From: Gammaproteobacteria bacterium | GTDB taxonomy: Bacteria > Pseudomonadota > Gammaproteobacteria > SZUA-229 | Assembly: GCA_030148865.1 (NCBI GenBank) | Contig: JASBSR010000006.1 | Span: forward strand, 62,001-126,000 | Reading direction: 5' to 3' | DNA: 64,000 bases | Shown here: positions 37,831-46,225 of the stretch, in pieces | Numbering within the stretch: the stretch's first letter is position 1 | Layout of the letters: each line of letters starts with the position of its first letter | Position numbers and translations under genes: made by a program | Notes under the pieces: model-generated | The model's input: only the letters and a program-made list of their open reading frames with translations | Database searches by the model: none | What the model was told of the DNA's origin: nothing

Positions 37831-38856
37831 ATGTCGGTCAAGCTGATAAAAAACCCTGCCCGACAGGATGAGCCAAACTGGAAATACGAGCTGGCGAATG
37901 CTATCACCAGTGTCGACGAGTTGCTGGCGCGGGTAAATCTCGAGCCACAGCAACTCAATGCACAGCAGCTGACAACCATCAGCACTCCCGGTTTTCGCCT
38001 GCGCGTGCCAGCGAGTTTTGTCGCCAATATGCGTCTCGGTGACATCCATGACCCCTTGTTACGCCAGATACTCCCCACTCGGGCGGAAAATACCGGCAGC
38101 GGTCTGCTCGACCCGGTGGCCGATCTTGAACACATGCCCAGCCCCGGACTGCTGCATAAATATCATGGCCGAGTACTGCTGATCACCACCGGTGCCTGCG
38201 CCGTACACTGCCGCTATTGCTTCCGGCGCAATTTTCCCTACAGTGAGGCCAGCATCAGCGGCGCGCACTGGCAGGCGGCGCTGGACTATATTCGCGCACA
38301 CGAGGAGATCCAGGAAGTCATTCTCAGCGGTGGTGACCCACTGGTGCTGGACGATCACAAGCTCGATCGCATGCAGCGCGAACTCGCCGAGATAGCACAT
38401 CTAAAGTATCTGCGTATTCACAGCCGACTGCCGGTGGTCTTAGCCTCAAGAGTGAACCCCAGTCTGCTGTCCTGGCTGGAACAAAGTCGCTTCCGTATCA
38501 GCATGGTGATTCACACCAATCACGGCAACGAGCTCGGCCGCGCCGAGCAGAATGCGCTCGAAGCATTGCGTGGTACCGGCGCGGCCTTACTCAACCAGAG
38601 TGTGTTATTACATCAGATCAATGATACCGCAGAGGCATTGATCACACTGAGCCAAAGACTCCACGACTGTGGAGTGTTACCTTATTACCTGCATTTGCTG
38701 GATAAAACCCGCGGTGCCATGCACTTTGATGTACCTGAAAGCCATGGGGTACAGATCATTGCGGCGATGCGCGCTAAACTACCGGGCTATCTGGTGCCAC
38801 GACTGGTGCGCGAACTGGCAGGCGAAAATTCGAAAACTGCAATATTTGGTATCTGA
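37831..38856 (+). CDS. epmB: EF-P beta-lysylation protein, lysine 2,3-aminomutase family
   Basis: Encodes 341 residues of a radical SAM enzyme that isomerises (S)-alpha-lysine to (R)-beta-lysine for EpmA. The 4Fe-4S motif CAVHCRYCFRR (about residues 123-133) is complete, and the downstream ILSGGDPL and RIHSRLPVVL are typical. The PLP lysine region near the C-terminus (YYLHLLDKTRGAMHFDV) is also present. It is divergent from efp-epmA across a 78-base spacer, so the whole EF-P pathway is grouped. Confidence 0.95.
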   Translation: MSVKLIKNPARQDEPNWKYELANAITSVDELLARVNLEPQQLNAQQLTTISTPGFRLRVPASFVANMRLGDIHDPLLRQILPTRAENTGSGLLDPVADLEHMPSPGLLHKYHGRVLLITTGACAVHCRYCFRRNFPYSEASISGAHWQAALDYIRAHEEIQEVILSGGDPLVLDDHKLDRMQRELAEIAHLKYLRIHSRLPVVLASRVNPSLLSWLEQSRFRISMVIHTNHGNELGRAEQNALEALRGTGAALLNQSVLLHQINDTAEALITLSQRLHDCGVLPYYLHLLDKTRGAMHFDVPESHGVQIIAAMRAKLPGYLVPRLVRELAGENSKTAIFGI

Positions 38857-38969
38857 GCTACACTTGCGTAATATATCGACATAACGGAACAGGAAAAAAT
38901 ATCTCGTTGTTTTTTATAACAAATAAGGACTCATTGCAGCCAGCTGCATATTGGCGATAACTCGATAAA

Positions 38970-40793
38970 ATGAAGCTACATATACCAGATCAGTTACCAC
39001 CCGGAAAAGACGCTTTTCCCCAGCATCCACGCGATATTAAAAAGTGGCTGAGCAACATGCCGCAGACCAATACCGGCGATCTCACACGCCAGTTTTTTAC
39101 CGGATTGCGCAAGCTCAACCGTCAGTCCGTGCCTGGCAAAACTCGCCTCGAAAACGTTGAGCTGATGCGCCCCCAGGCACGGGCCATATTCGAATATCTT
39201 AAAAAATATTTCATCAATCGCACCCTGCCGCTGCAGGAAAAAAGCCAGAAAATTGTCAGCCTGAACCAGTCGCTGCTGCAGGAAATGATTTGCGCTTACA
39301 AAATTCTGGTGCAGGATGTCGCCGCTGGCGTCGATACCCGAGTCGACCAGAAACAACAGACTCTCGCCATTTGTCGCGCCATTCGTTATATGAACGAACT
39401 GCTGCTACGCACCAGCCTGGTCTATGATTCTGCTCCGGCAGACACCTGGATCGACATGCACAGCCTGTACGCCTATGCCCGCGAACACCAGCTCCACACC
39501 ACGAATTGTGTGGATGAAGAGCATCCTGCCGGCCGAACCAGTATCGAAAGCGAATATAAACAGGCCTTGCTGTTCGCGCTGGCACGACCAACATCTATGC
39601 GCCAGAGCGATTGCGAACGTGTTTATCGCAAGCTTGTCGACTGGGAGCCACTGACGCATTTGTCCAACGTGCAGCAGGAAAGTCAGGTCAACCGCTTTTT
39701 CTGTGTTCGTCTGGAAGAAAACCGTCCACCTTCATACCTCACCCAGCAAGATATGGACATCGAACAAATCGCACTGACATTCGACACTTCCAGACTGGTT
39801 AATCAGCTACGCAAAGACATCGGCCAGAGCGAGCAGAAACCCGGCAGCATTAGCATGGGTGAACACATCTCTGTCGAAACTCTGAAAGCACTTTCTATGT
39901 CCTGGGGCGTTTGCCCCAGGCGTCGCTTCTCGCGTGCGGGCAAAGGCGGTCGTATTGAAGCTACCATTGGTCTAAACAATGCGGCACAGGCAATTCGTAA
40001 TGAAGGCAAAAAACCTGTCGCCGAAAAAAATAAATCTGACAACAACAAAACCGCATCTAGTCTAACACTGCAAACCATCCCGTCGGATATGCGCACTGAT
40101 CTCGACAATGCTGGATATATGACGCACCACGAGATTGGTCGACCGGATGATGATGCCTGGGATAATGTCGCCAAAGGTCGCATATTAACCGACACCTATG
40201 ATCGTGAACGTAAATTACTCGAAGCAGACAAATTAAAACTGAACAAAGAAGACGCCGACCTGCACTGGGAAATTGTCAACATCAGTGCTGGCGGCTATTG
40301 CTTACGCTGGAACTCTGACACCACCTCGCGCGCGCAAATCGGCGAGCTGATTGCGCTGCGTGAACGTGAGACAGATGGCAGTTTTCAATGGCGCGCAGGT
40401 GTCATCCGCTGGATGCAGTTTTCACGCAGTACTGGCCTGGAAATCGGTGCACAAATTTTATCACCCAAAGCTATTGCCGCGAAAGCACAACGTTATAATA
40501 AGCCAAACGAACAACCCTTTGACTGCATCATGCTGCCGGGAATACGCGCGCTTAAGCAAGGCCCCAGTGTTTTAACCCCGGCACACGCGTTTAAACCCGG
40601 TGACCGCTTAAACGTCACTATGCTCGGACAGGACATGACCATCAAACTCACCGAAACCAGGGAACATACAGGCTCTTTCACCCAGTTTCAGTTTGCGAAT
40701 AATGAAACCGCGGCCAAACAACAGAAAGCCGAAAAGAAAAAACAATCAGAAAAAAATCCCGATGATTTCGACGCTATATGGTCGTCATTATAA
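38970..40793 (+). CDS. PilZ-like domain protein upstream of fimX-like gene
   Basis: Encodes 607 residues, predicted cytosolic. The N-terminal two-thirds (to about residue 345) is a helical region I cannot assign; it ends near WGVCPRRRFSRAGKGGRIEATIGL (about 311-333). The C-terminal part (about 415-525) looks like a PilZ fold: DRERKLLEADKLKL supplies basic residues, VNISAGGYCLRW (about 436-447) matches the D/N-x-S-x-x-G signature, and RAGVIRWMQFSRSTGLEIGAQIL follows the usual beta strands. A Lys-rich tail ends the protein. Binding of c-di-GMP is therefore likely but the first Arg motif is imperfect. The next gene encodes a FimX-like c-di-GMP receptor 66 bases downstream. Confidence 0.72.
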   Translation: MKLHIPDQLPPGKDAFPQHPRDIKKWLSNMPQTNTGDLTRQFFTGLRKLNRQSVPGKTRLENVELMRPQARAIFEYLKKYFINRTLPLQEKSQKIVSLNQSLLQEMICAYKILVQDVAAGVDTRVDQKQQTLAICRAIRYMNELLLRTSLVYDSAPADTWIDMHSLYAYAREHQLHTTNCVDEEHPAGRTSIESEYKQALLFALARPTSMRQSDCERVYRKLVDWEPLTHLSNVQQESQVNRFFCVRLEENRPPSYLTQQDMDIEQIALTFDTSRLVNQLRKDIGQSEQKPGSISMGEHISVETLKALSMSWGVCPRRRFSRAGKGGRIEATIGLNNAAQAIRNEGKKPVAEKNKSDNNKTASSLTLQTIPSDMRTDLDNAGYMTHHEIGRPDDDAWDNVAKGRILTDTYDRERKLLEADKLKLNKEDADLHWEIVNISAGGYCLRWNSDTTSRAQIGELIALRERETDGSFQWRAGVIRWMQFSRSTGLEIGAQILSPKAIAAKAQRYNKPNEQPFDCIMLPGIRALKQGPSVLTPAHAFKPGDRLNVTMLGQDMTIKLTETREHTGSFTQFQFANNETAAKQQKAEKKKQSEKNPDDFDAIWSSL

Positions 40794-40859
40794 TAATCCT
40801 GTCCAGGGATTTTTGGCAGCAGTAGTAAAAACAAAAGTGGAGTAGTGTGGTAAACAGAA

Positions 40860-42944
40860 GTGGACGATAAAAAACTCAACCTGATTATTATCGATGAATC
40901 ATTCGATACCGAAGAAAAAATTGTCAGCAGCCTGAGAAACCAGGGCTATGTGGCACGTTCCGTGCGCGCTGAAGATGAAGAAGATTTGTTAAAGGTTATC
41001 GAAAATAAAAAACCCGACCTGGTGATTTATACTATGGGTATGGAACTGATCAGCCTGAAACAAACCGCTGACTGCATAAAACAGGCGCTGGACGGTGCGC
41101 CGTTACCCATAATAGCCGTCGATAAAAACAGCACATCAGAAATCGTGGAAGTCATGCGCGATGGTGCAGCTGACCTGTCGTCTTATAAAAAAATGGGGCA
41201 TCTTTGCCTGGTCATCGTGCGCGAGCTCAAAGCATTCCGCAACTGGCAGAAAACTTCGCAACTCACCTCTGCTTTCGAAGAATCCGAACGCCGCTGCTCG
41301 TCTCTACTGGACAGTTCACGAGATGCCATTGCCTATGTGCACGAAGGCATGCATGTGTATTCAAATCAATCATATCTCGAATTATTTGATATCGTTGAAG
41401 CTGATGAACTCGAAGGCCTGCCGATACTCGACGTGGTTGCCCAAAGTAATCGTGACAAATTCAAGGTGTTTCTGCGCGAGTACCTGGAAAGCGCAACCAC
41501 AGTTGAAAAACTTGAATTACAGCTAATCAAACCCGATGGCACTATTTTTAGCGGTGAGATCGAACTCTCACCCGCCAGTGTAGATGGCGAGCCCTGCGTA
41601 CAAATTATTATCCGTCAGGAAAGCAAAAACTCCGAAGAGTTAGAAGCCCAGCTAAAACTACTCAGCCAGCGTGACCAGCTAACTGGCTTATACAATCGCC
41701 AGTATTGTCTTGAGGCGATTGAAAACTCGATTAGCGAATGTGAGAAAGGCCAGGACACTGCTGCGGTTCTCCAGATCCAGCTGGACAATTTTGAGGAAAT
41801 CAAAAATCAGGTTGGCGTTGTCGGCGCTGATGAATTTATTACTGTCATGGCCAGCACACTGAAAGAAGCCGCTAACGATACAGACGTGGTTGCTCGCTAC
41901 ATGCATGCTACTTTCATGGTGCTATCACACGAGCAGAAAAGAAGCTCCGCTGAAAAATACGCGGCAAAATTACAGACTGCGCTGAATGATGCCGAGGCTG
42001 AAATAGACAAACAAAAAATCAGCACAACCTGCTGCATCGGTATCACCATAATTGACCAGGATTCCCCTGAGTGCAATGAAATCCTGTCACGTGCTGAAAA
42101 AGCGATTAACGAAGCGGTCAAAACCGGCAATAACCAGATCACACTACATATGCCAGCCAAAGGTGAACTGACTCGTCAGGAAGTGGATGCCAAATTCAAG
42201 GACGAGCTTACTGACGCACTTAAAAAAGACAAGTTCGTCCTGCATTATCAACCGATTGTCAGTCTGCACGGCGATACTGACGAACGCTACGAAGTTTTCG
42301 TCCGGCTACGCAATGATGAAACCGGGCAATTAATCATGCCACATGAGTTCCTGCCCGCCGCAGAGCGTATCGGCATGGCCATCGCGATTGATCGTTGGGT
42401 ATTATACAAAACCATCACTTCATTGACTGAACGCTGGAAACAGAATCACAAAACCCGATTCTTCATCAAGCTATCAGCCGCATCGATCAAAGACGACACC
42501 TTGATCGACTGGCTTATTTTTCAGATCAAAGAGAAAAAGCTGGCCAAAGGCAGTTTGATATTCTCGGTCAAGGAATCGGTCGCCGTCACGCATTTAAAAC
42601 AATCACGGGCCTTATCGAAAAAACTTAATGAAGCCGGCTGCGGCTTTCTACTTGATGAGTTCGGTGCAGGAACCAACCCATTCCAGTTGCTCGATCACAT
42701 TCATGTCGACTACCTAAGAATTGACAGAACTTTCATGAACAAACTCATGGAAGACGAATCCAGTCAGGAAGCGGTCAAAAAAATCGCCGAACAGGCCGCC
42801 GAATTCGACAAACTGACAGTCGCTCAGTTTGTACCAGATGCTGCCAGTCTCTCCCTGCTCTGGGGCATGGGGGTGAATTTTATTCAGGGCTACTTCCTGC
42901 AGGAACCTGCCGCCGAACTCACTTACGATTTTACCGAAATGTAA
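40860..42944 (+). CDS. fimX: FimX-like c-di-GMP receptor with degenerate GGDEF and EAL domains
   Basis: Encodes 694 residues, close to Pseudomonas FimX. Domain order is receiver-like (about 5-125, without the phosphoacceptor pattern), PAS (about 145-255), GGDEF (about 265-425) and EAL (about 440-690). The GGDEF active loop is replaced by RYMHATFMVL and the EAL signature by EVF (YEVFVRLR, about 476-483). The usual DDFG reads LLDEFGAG. Both catalytic activities should therefore be absent, leaving c-di-GMP binding by HYQPIVSL and neighbours, as in FimX, which drives polar type IV pilus assembly. The start is a GTG with GGAG 17 bases upstream, a weak initiation signal. Confidence 0.85.
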   Translation: MDDKKLNLIIIDESFDTEEKIVSSLRNQGYVARSVRAEDEEDLLKVIENKKPDLVIYTMGMELISLKQTADCIKQALDGAPLPIIAVDKNSTSEIVEVMRDGAADLSSYKKMGHLCLVIVRELKAFRNWQKTSQLTSAFEESERRCSSLLDSSRDAIAYVHEGMHVYSNQSYLELFDIVEADELEGLPILDVVAQSNRDKFKVFLREYLESATTVEKLELQLIKPDGTIFSGEIELSPASVDGEPCVQIIIRQESKNSEELEAQLKLLSQRDQLTGLYNRQYCLEAIENSISECEKGQDTAAVLQIQLDNFEEIKNQVGVVGADEFITVMASTLKEAANDTDVVARYMHATFMVLSHEQKRSSAEKYAAKLQTALNDAEAEIDKQKISTTCCIGITIIDQDSPECNEILSRAEKAINEAVKTGNNQITLHMPAKGELTRQEVDAKFKDELTDALKKDKFVLHYQPIVSLHGDTDERYEVFVRLRNDETGQLIMPHEFLPAAERIGMAIAIDRWVLYKTITSLTERWKQNHKTRFFIKLSAASIKDDTLIDWLIFQIKEKKLAKGSLIFSVKESVAVTHLKQSRALSKKLNEAGCGFLLDEFGAGTNPFQLLDHIHVDYLRIDRTFMNKLMEDESSQEAVKKIAEQAAEFDKLTVAQFVPDAASLSLLWGMGVNFIQGYFLQEPAAELTYDFTEM

Positions 42945-42951
42945 GCTGGCC

Positions 42952-42979
42952 TGCAGCCACCACCATGCTGGTGGCTGCA
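42952..42979. terminator. Hairpin between convergent fimX-like and htpX genes
   Basis: An 11-base perfect stem pairs 42952-42962 (TGCAGCCACCA) with 42969-42979 around a six-base loop. It lies between two gene ends. A T-rich tract follows only after about 12 bases on the plus strand, so it may act as a transcription roadblock or mRNA 3' end rather than a strict intrinsic terminator. Confidence 0.55.
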
Positions 42980-42991
42980 AGTCAATGCAGC

Positions 42992-43876
42992 TTATTTATT
43001 TTCGTACAGGGCCGCTATGCGTTCTTCCAGCGGTGGATGGCTCATAAACAATTTACGAATTCCGCTACCTACACTGGCGTTAATGCCAAACGCCGCCAGC
43101 TGCTCTGGCATATGCGCCGGTTGATGTGCCATCTGCAAACGCTGTAGCGCAGCAATCATCTTGCCACGACCGGCCAGCTGAGCACCACCGGCATCGGCAC
43201 GAAACTCGCGCAGGCGTGAAAAATACATCACGATGGCACTGGCCAGAATACCAAACACAATCTGCGCGATAATACTGGTGATGTAATACGCCGGGCCATA
43301 ACCACGTTGGGTTTTAAATACGATGCGGTCAACCAGATGCCCGACCACACGCGAGAAGAAAATCACAAAAGTATTCACCACACCCTGTACCAGTGCCAGC
43401 GTAATCATATCGCCATTGGCCACATGGCTCATCTCGTGACCCAACACCGCTTCGGTTTCGTCCTTGTTCATCGTCTGTAACAAACCCGAGCTCACTGCCA
43501 CCAGCGCAGCGTTGCGGTTCATACCGGTGGCAAAGGCGTTTACGTCGGGGGAATCAAAAATCGCCACCTCAGGCATCTTGATGCCTGCCAGCTCTGCCTG
43601 CCGTTGTACCGTCTGCAACAACCACTGCTCGGTCTGGTTTTGCGGTGAAGTAATCACCCGCGCGCCGGTGGCTCGCTTCGCTATCCATCTGGACATCGCC
43701 AGCGAAATAAACGAGCCAGTGATACCAATGATCGCTGACATAATCAGCAACGCCTGCAAATTGAGATCAACCCCGTTCTGCGCCAGAGTCGATTCCAGCC
43801 CCAGGGTACTGAAAACAATACTGACCACCACCATCACGGCGATATTGGTGAGCAGAAAAATGCCAATGCGAAACAT
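42992..43876 (-). CDS. htpX: Membrane zinc protease HtpX
   Basis: Encodes 294 residues. This heat-shock-type inner-membrane metalloprotease takes part in quality control of membrane proteins. Two N-terminal membrane helices (about 5-25 and 38-60) precede the zinc motif HEMSH (LGHEMSHVANGD, about residues 145-156). Two more hydrophobic segments (about 158-180 and 195-218) follow, and the third ligand Glu lies in REFRADAGGAQLAG. Zinc and catalytic residues are intact. A purine-rich ribosome binding site (CGAGG) precedes the ATG. Confidence 0.96.
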   Translation of the reverse strand: MFRIGIFLLTNIAVMVVVSIVFSTLGLESTLAQNGVDLNLQALLIMSAIIGITGSFISLAMSRWIAKRATGARVITSPQNQTEQWLLQTVQRQAELAGIKMPEVAIFDSPDVNAFATGMNRNAALVAVSSGLLQTMNKDETEAVLGHEMSHVANGDMITLALVQGVVNTFVIFFSRVVGHLVDRIVFKTQRGYGPAYYITSIIAQIVFGILASAIVMYFSRLREFRADAGGAQLAGRGKMIAALQRLQMAHQPAHMPEQLAAFGINASVGSGIRKLFMSHPPLEERIAALYENK

Positions 43877-44203
43877 ACCGACCTCGGATTATCGAAATAG
43901 AGTTAGCGCTAATATACGTACGTGTGGACAAAATACAAGGGGCGGGACTCCGGTGTTGTGTGACACAGAGGTGCCCTGACCTGTACACAGACCTGAATCA
44001 CAGGCATCCTGCCTAGCCTGCGCCACTAAAGCACTACGGCACAGCTAGCGATGAGAAGATTTAAAACACAAATCATCAAAAGAAAATCACTCTTTCATTT
44101 GTGGCAATGCAAACCTGATCCCGTCACTGTCGTCATTTTCTCTTTCTGCTATGACGATTCACTCAGAAAAATTAATTAAAAGTAGATATTCACAACTTAT
44201 CGT
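43877..44203. other. Gene-free spacer between htpX and the RegA-like gene
   Basis: The 327 bases probably contain the htpX promoter on the right-hand side of its start and the 3' end of the regA-like transcript. No frame, RNA gene or clear hairpin was recognised. The last 120 bases before 44204 are AT-rich, in contrast with the GC-richer 43920-44050. Confidence 0.4.
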
Positions 44204-44746
44204 TTAATCTTTTACCGGTCGCTTGGCTAATTTACGTTGCAAGGTGCGACGGTGCATGCTCAGTGCTCGGGCTGCAGCAGAAACATTGCCATCATGTTCC
44301 ATAAGTATCTTTTGTAGATGCTCCCATTCCAGACGTTTTACCGAGATGGGGTTTTCAGCCGGTGGCACGGCAGAGTTACCGCTGTCGCGTTGCAGAGCAT
44401 TGACAATATCCTCCACCGTAGCGGGCTTAGTGAGGTAATGCACAGCGCCCAGTTTGATGGCCTCCACTGCGGTGGAAATGCTGGCATAACCAGTGAGCAT
44501 CAGCATACTCAAATCTGGATTCTGCGCGTGTAGTTCTTCCACCAACTTCAATCCAGATTCATGACCAATGCGTAGATCGATAATGGCGTAGTCGGGACGA
44601 TGATCAGTGGCCAATTCCAGACCTATGGCCAGTTCAGTGGCAGTAAAGACATCAAAATTACGCTTTTCCAGTGCCTTGCCAAGAACGCGACAGAAAGTGG
44701 CATCGTCGTCTACCAATAGCAGTGTCTTTTTATCCTTAGTGCTCAT
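44204..44746 (-). CDS. regA: Redox response regulator, RegA/PrrA/ActR family
   Basis: Encodes 180 residues, the usual length of RegA/PrrA. The receiver domain has the acidic pair near Asp13-Asp14, phosphoacceptor Asp57 (YAIIDLRIG), Thr85 (MLTGYAS) and Lys107 (YLTKPA). A short linker with proline residues precedes a Fis-type helix-turn-helix (about 137-175, GNVSAAARALSMHRRTLQRKL). RegA controls genes for respiration, photosynthesis or carbon and nitrogen fixation in response to the redox state. ATG 44744-44746 overlaps the end of the kinase gene by 11 bases. The longer frame upstream merely runs antisense-free into that gene and is rejected. Confidence 0.92.
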   Translation of the reverse strand: MSTKDKKTLLLVDDDATFCRVLGKALEKRNFDVFTATELAIGLELATDHRPDYAIIDLRIGHESGLKLVEELHAQNPDLSMLMLTGYASISTAVEAIKLGAVHYLTKPATVEDIVNALQRDSGNSAVPPAENPISVKRLEWEHLQKILMEHDGNVSAAARALSMHRRTLQRKLAKRPVKD

Positions 44747-46025
44747 GATTTTTGCTTTCCAGCAACGGCAGGCTAATGCGAGTACAGCAGCCTTGCTTTT
44801 CGTTAAACAACCGCACTTCACCCCCCAGACGATTAATGACCGAATGAGCCAGAAACAGCCCCAGACCCAGACCATATTTCTTGTCGCTATACAGTGTCTT
44901 ACCTGCGTGTGCCTCAGCACCAGCGCTAAGCCCTGAACCAAGATCACGAATATTTAGAATAAGACTCTGTTCCGTCCACTCAGCATGGATGGACACCCAA
45001 TCCGGTGAGGCATCAGCGGCATTATTAAGAATATTGGTGATGGCCTGATCAAGGGCGCGGTCCACCACTAGTTGCGGTGCAGGCTGAGCCCCACTACTGG
45101 TCTGATGTAAGCCGACTCCCGGTCGCTCCGTTTGCCATTGCTTCAATAGTTTTTGCAAATAGCAGTCTACCGACAAAGCTTCACCGGCATTGGCTCGTAG
45201 TTCGCCGGCAGAGGCTGAAATTACAGACAGGGCCTCTTTGCAACGATCCACTTGCTCACTGATTAACATCAGCTGATCATTAAGTTCAGCATTTTTTTGT
45301 GTCGGATAATCTCTTTTTAGTTCATCAGTGATGATGGCCATGGTATTCAGTGGAGTGCCAAGCTCATGAGCCGCGCCAGCGGCCAGAGTACCCAATGCAA
45401 CCAGGCGTTCATCATGAAGTCTCTGCTCGCGAGCAGCGGCCAGCTCTCTGTCATGTTGACGCAGAGTCTGCGCCATATTGGTAACAAAGTGGGCAATCAG
45501 GCCTGCGCTAAAAACAAAGCCAAACCACATGCCAAACACGTGTTGACTAAAACCATTGTCATGATTCATGTGGCTACCTAGTTCTAATGGCAGGTAGACA
45601 TACATAAGCAGTGAATCGCAAACAACAGTTATCCCTGCCATGCCCCACACAAAACGCCTGGGCAATACTGTGGCGGCAATCATCAGTGGTAACAGGTAAA
45701 AGCCTACGAATGGGTTGGTGGCGCCACCTGCAAAATAAAGCACACCACTGAATGCGAACACATCAGTTAATAACTGCAGAAAAAACTCACCATCACTTAC
45801 CGGGCGTGTTTGCTGTGCGCGCCATGCAGTAAACCCGTTCCATAGAATGTGGACAAAAAGAATAGTCGCTATTGGGCCAGGAGGTAGTGGCAAAGCCAGC
45901 CAACGCAGAGCCACGAAGACCAGCAATATTTGCACTACGATACTAATGCTACGAAACAGCACCAGGCGTCGCAGGTTACGTTGTGTTGTGCTGTTACCGT
46001 GCTTATTGGTATTGCTGGTTCGCAT
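44736..46025 (-). CDS. regB: Redox sensor histidine kinase, RegB/PrrB/ActS family
   Basis: Encodes 429 residues. Six N-terminal hydrophobic segments (about residues 22-185) contain the ubiquinone-associated heptad GGATNPF (100-106) of RegB. The dimerisation box has His220 in AAHELGTPLNTMA, the RegB-type HELGTPL. The redox-active cysteine expected just after it is present as Cys262 in EQVDRCKEAL. The ATPase domain shows the N box NILNNAADAS and the G boxes IRDLGSGL and GLGLGLFLAHSV. The quinone heptad and the cysteine together indicate direct sensing of the respiratory redox state. Divergent from the barrel-cytochrome-TlpA genes. Confidence 0.93.
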   Translation of the reverse strand: MRTSNTNKHGNSTTQRNLRRLVLFRSISIVVQILLVFVALRWLALPLPPGPIATILFVHILWNGFTAWRAQQTRPVSDGEFFLQLLTDVFAFSGVLYFAGGATNPFVGFYLLPLMIAATVLPRRFVWGMAGITVVCDSLLMYVYLPLELGSHMNHDNGFSQHVFGMWFGFVFSAGLIAHFVTNMAQTLRQHDRELAAAREQRLHDERLVALGTLAAGAAHELGTPLNTMAIITDELKRDYPTQKNAELNDQLMLISEQVDRCKEALSVISASAGELRANAGEALSVDCYLQKLLKQWQTERPGVGLHQTSSGAQPAPQLVVDRALDQAITNILNNAADASPDWVSIHAEWTEQSLILNIRDLGSGLSAGAEAHAGKTLYSDKKYGLGLGLFLAHSVINRLGGEVRLFNEKQGCCTRISLPLLESKNHEH

Positions 46026-46103
46026 GAGACCGTTGGTGAGTAGTGTACCGTGAGTATAACTCTTTTGTTGAACACCAGTGTCAGCCAGAATTTTTTACCA
46101 GGT

Positions 46104-46156
46104 GCGACATTTTGTCACAGGGAATTTGTGATACACGCCCTGCGACAACATGTCAC
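46104..46156. promoter_or_regulatory. Two RegA-type operator matches in the divergent promoter region
   Basis: GCGACATTTTGTCAC at 46104-46118 matches the RegA consensus as I recall it, GNGRCRYTNNGNCRC, at all positions. GCGACAACATGTCAC at 46142-46156 matches at 13 of 15. The two are 38 bases apart, centre to centre, and a further GCGAC half-site is at 46165-46169. They lie 70-120 bases before the barrel gene and about 80-130 bases before the regB start, so they could serve autoregulation and the cassette. Confidence 0.65.
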
Positions 46157-46225
46157 ATACCTCAGCGACCGGGCCTACGCTAGTATTTCTCTAATTATTA
46201 TAAGTAACAAATGTGAGAGATTGTC

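Noticed and set aside
43980-44080. Possible tRNA or attachment-site-like stretch in the htpX-regA spacer
   Set aside because: No cloverleaf stems, T-loop GTTCGA or CCA end could be found.
44204-44947. Longer version of the response regulator starting near 44947
   Set aside because: The extra 67 codons lie inside the kinase gene and do not resemble a receiver domain; ATG at 44746 gives the normal RegA N-terminus.
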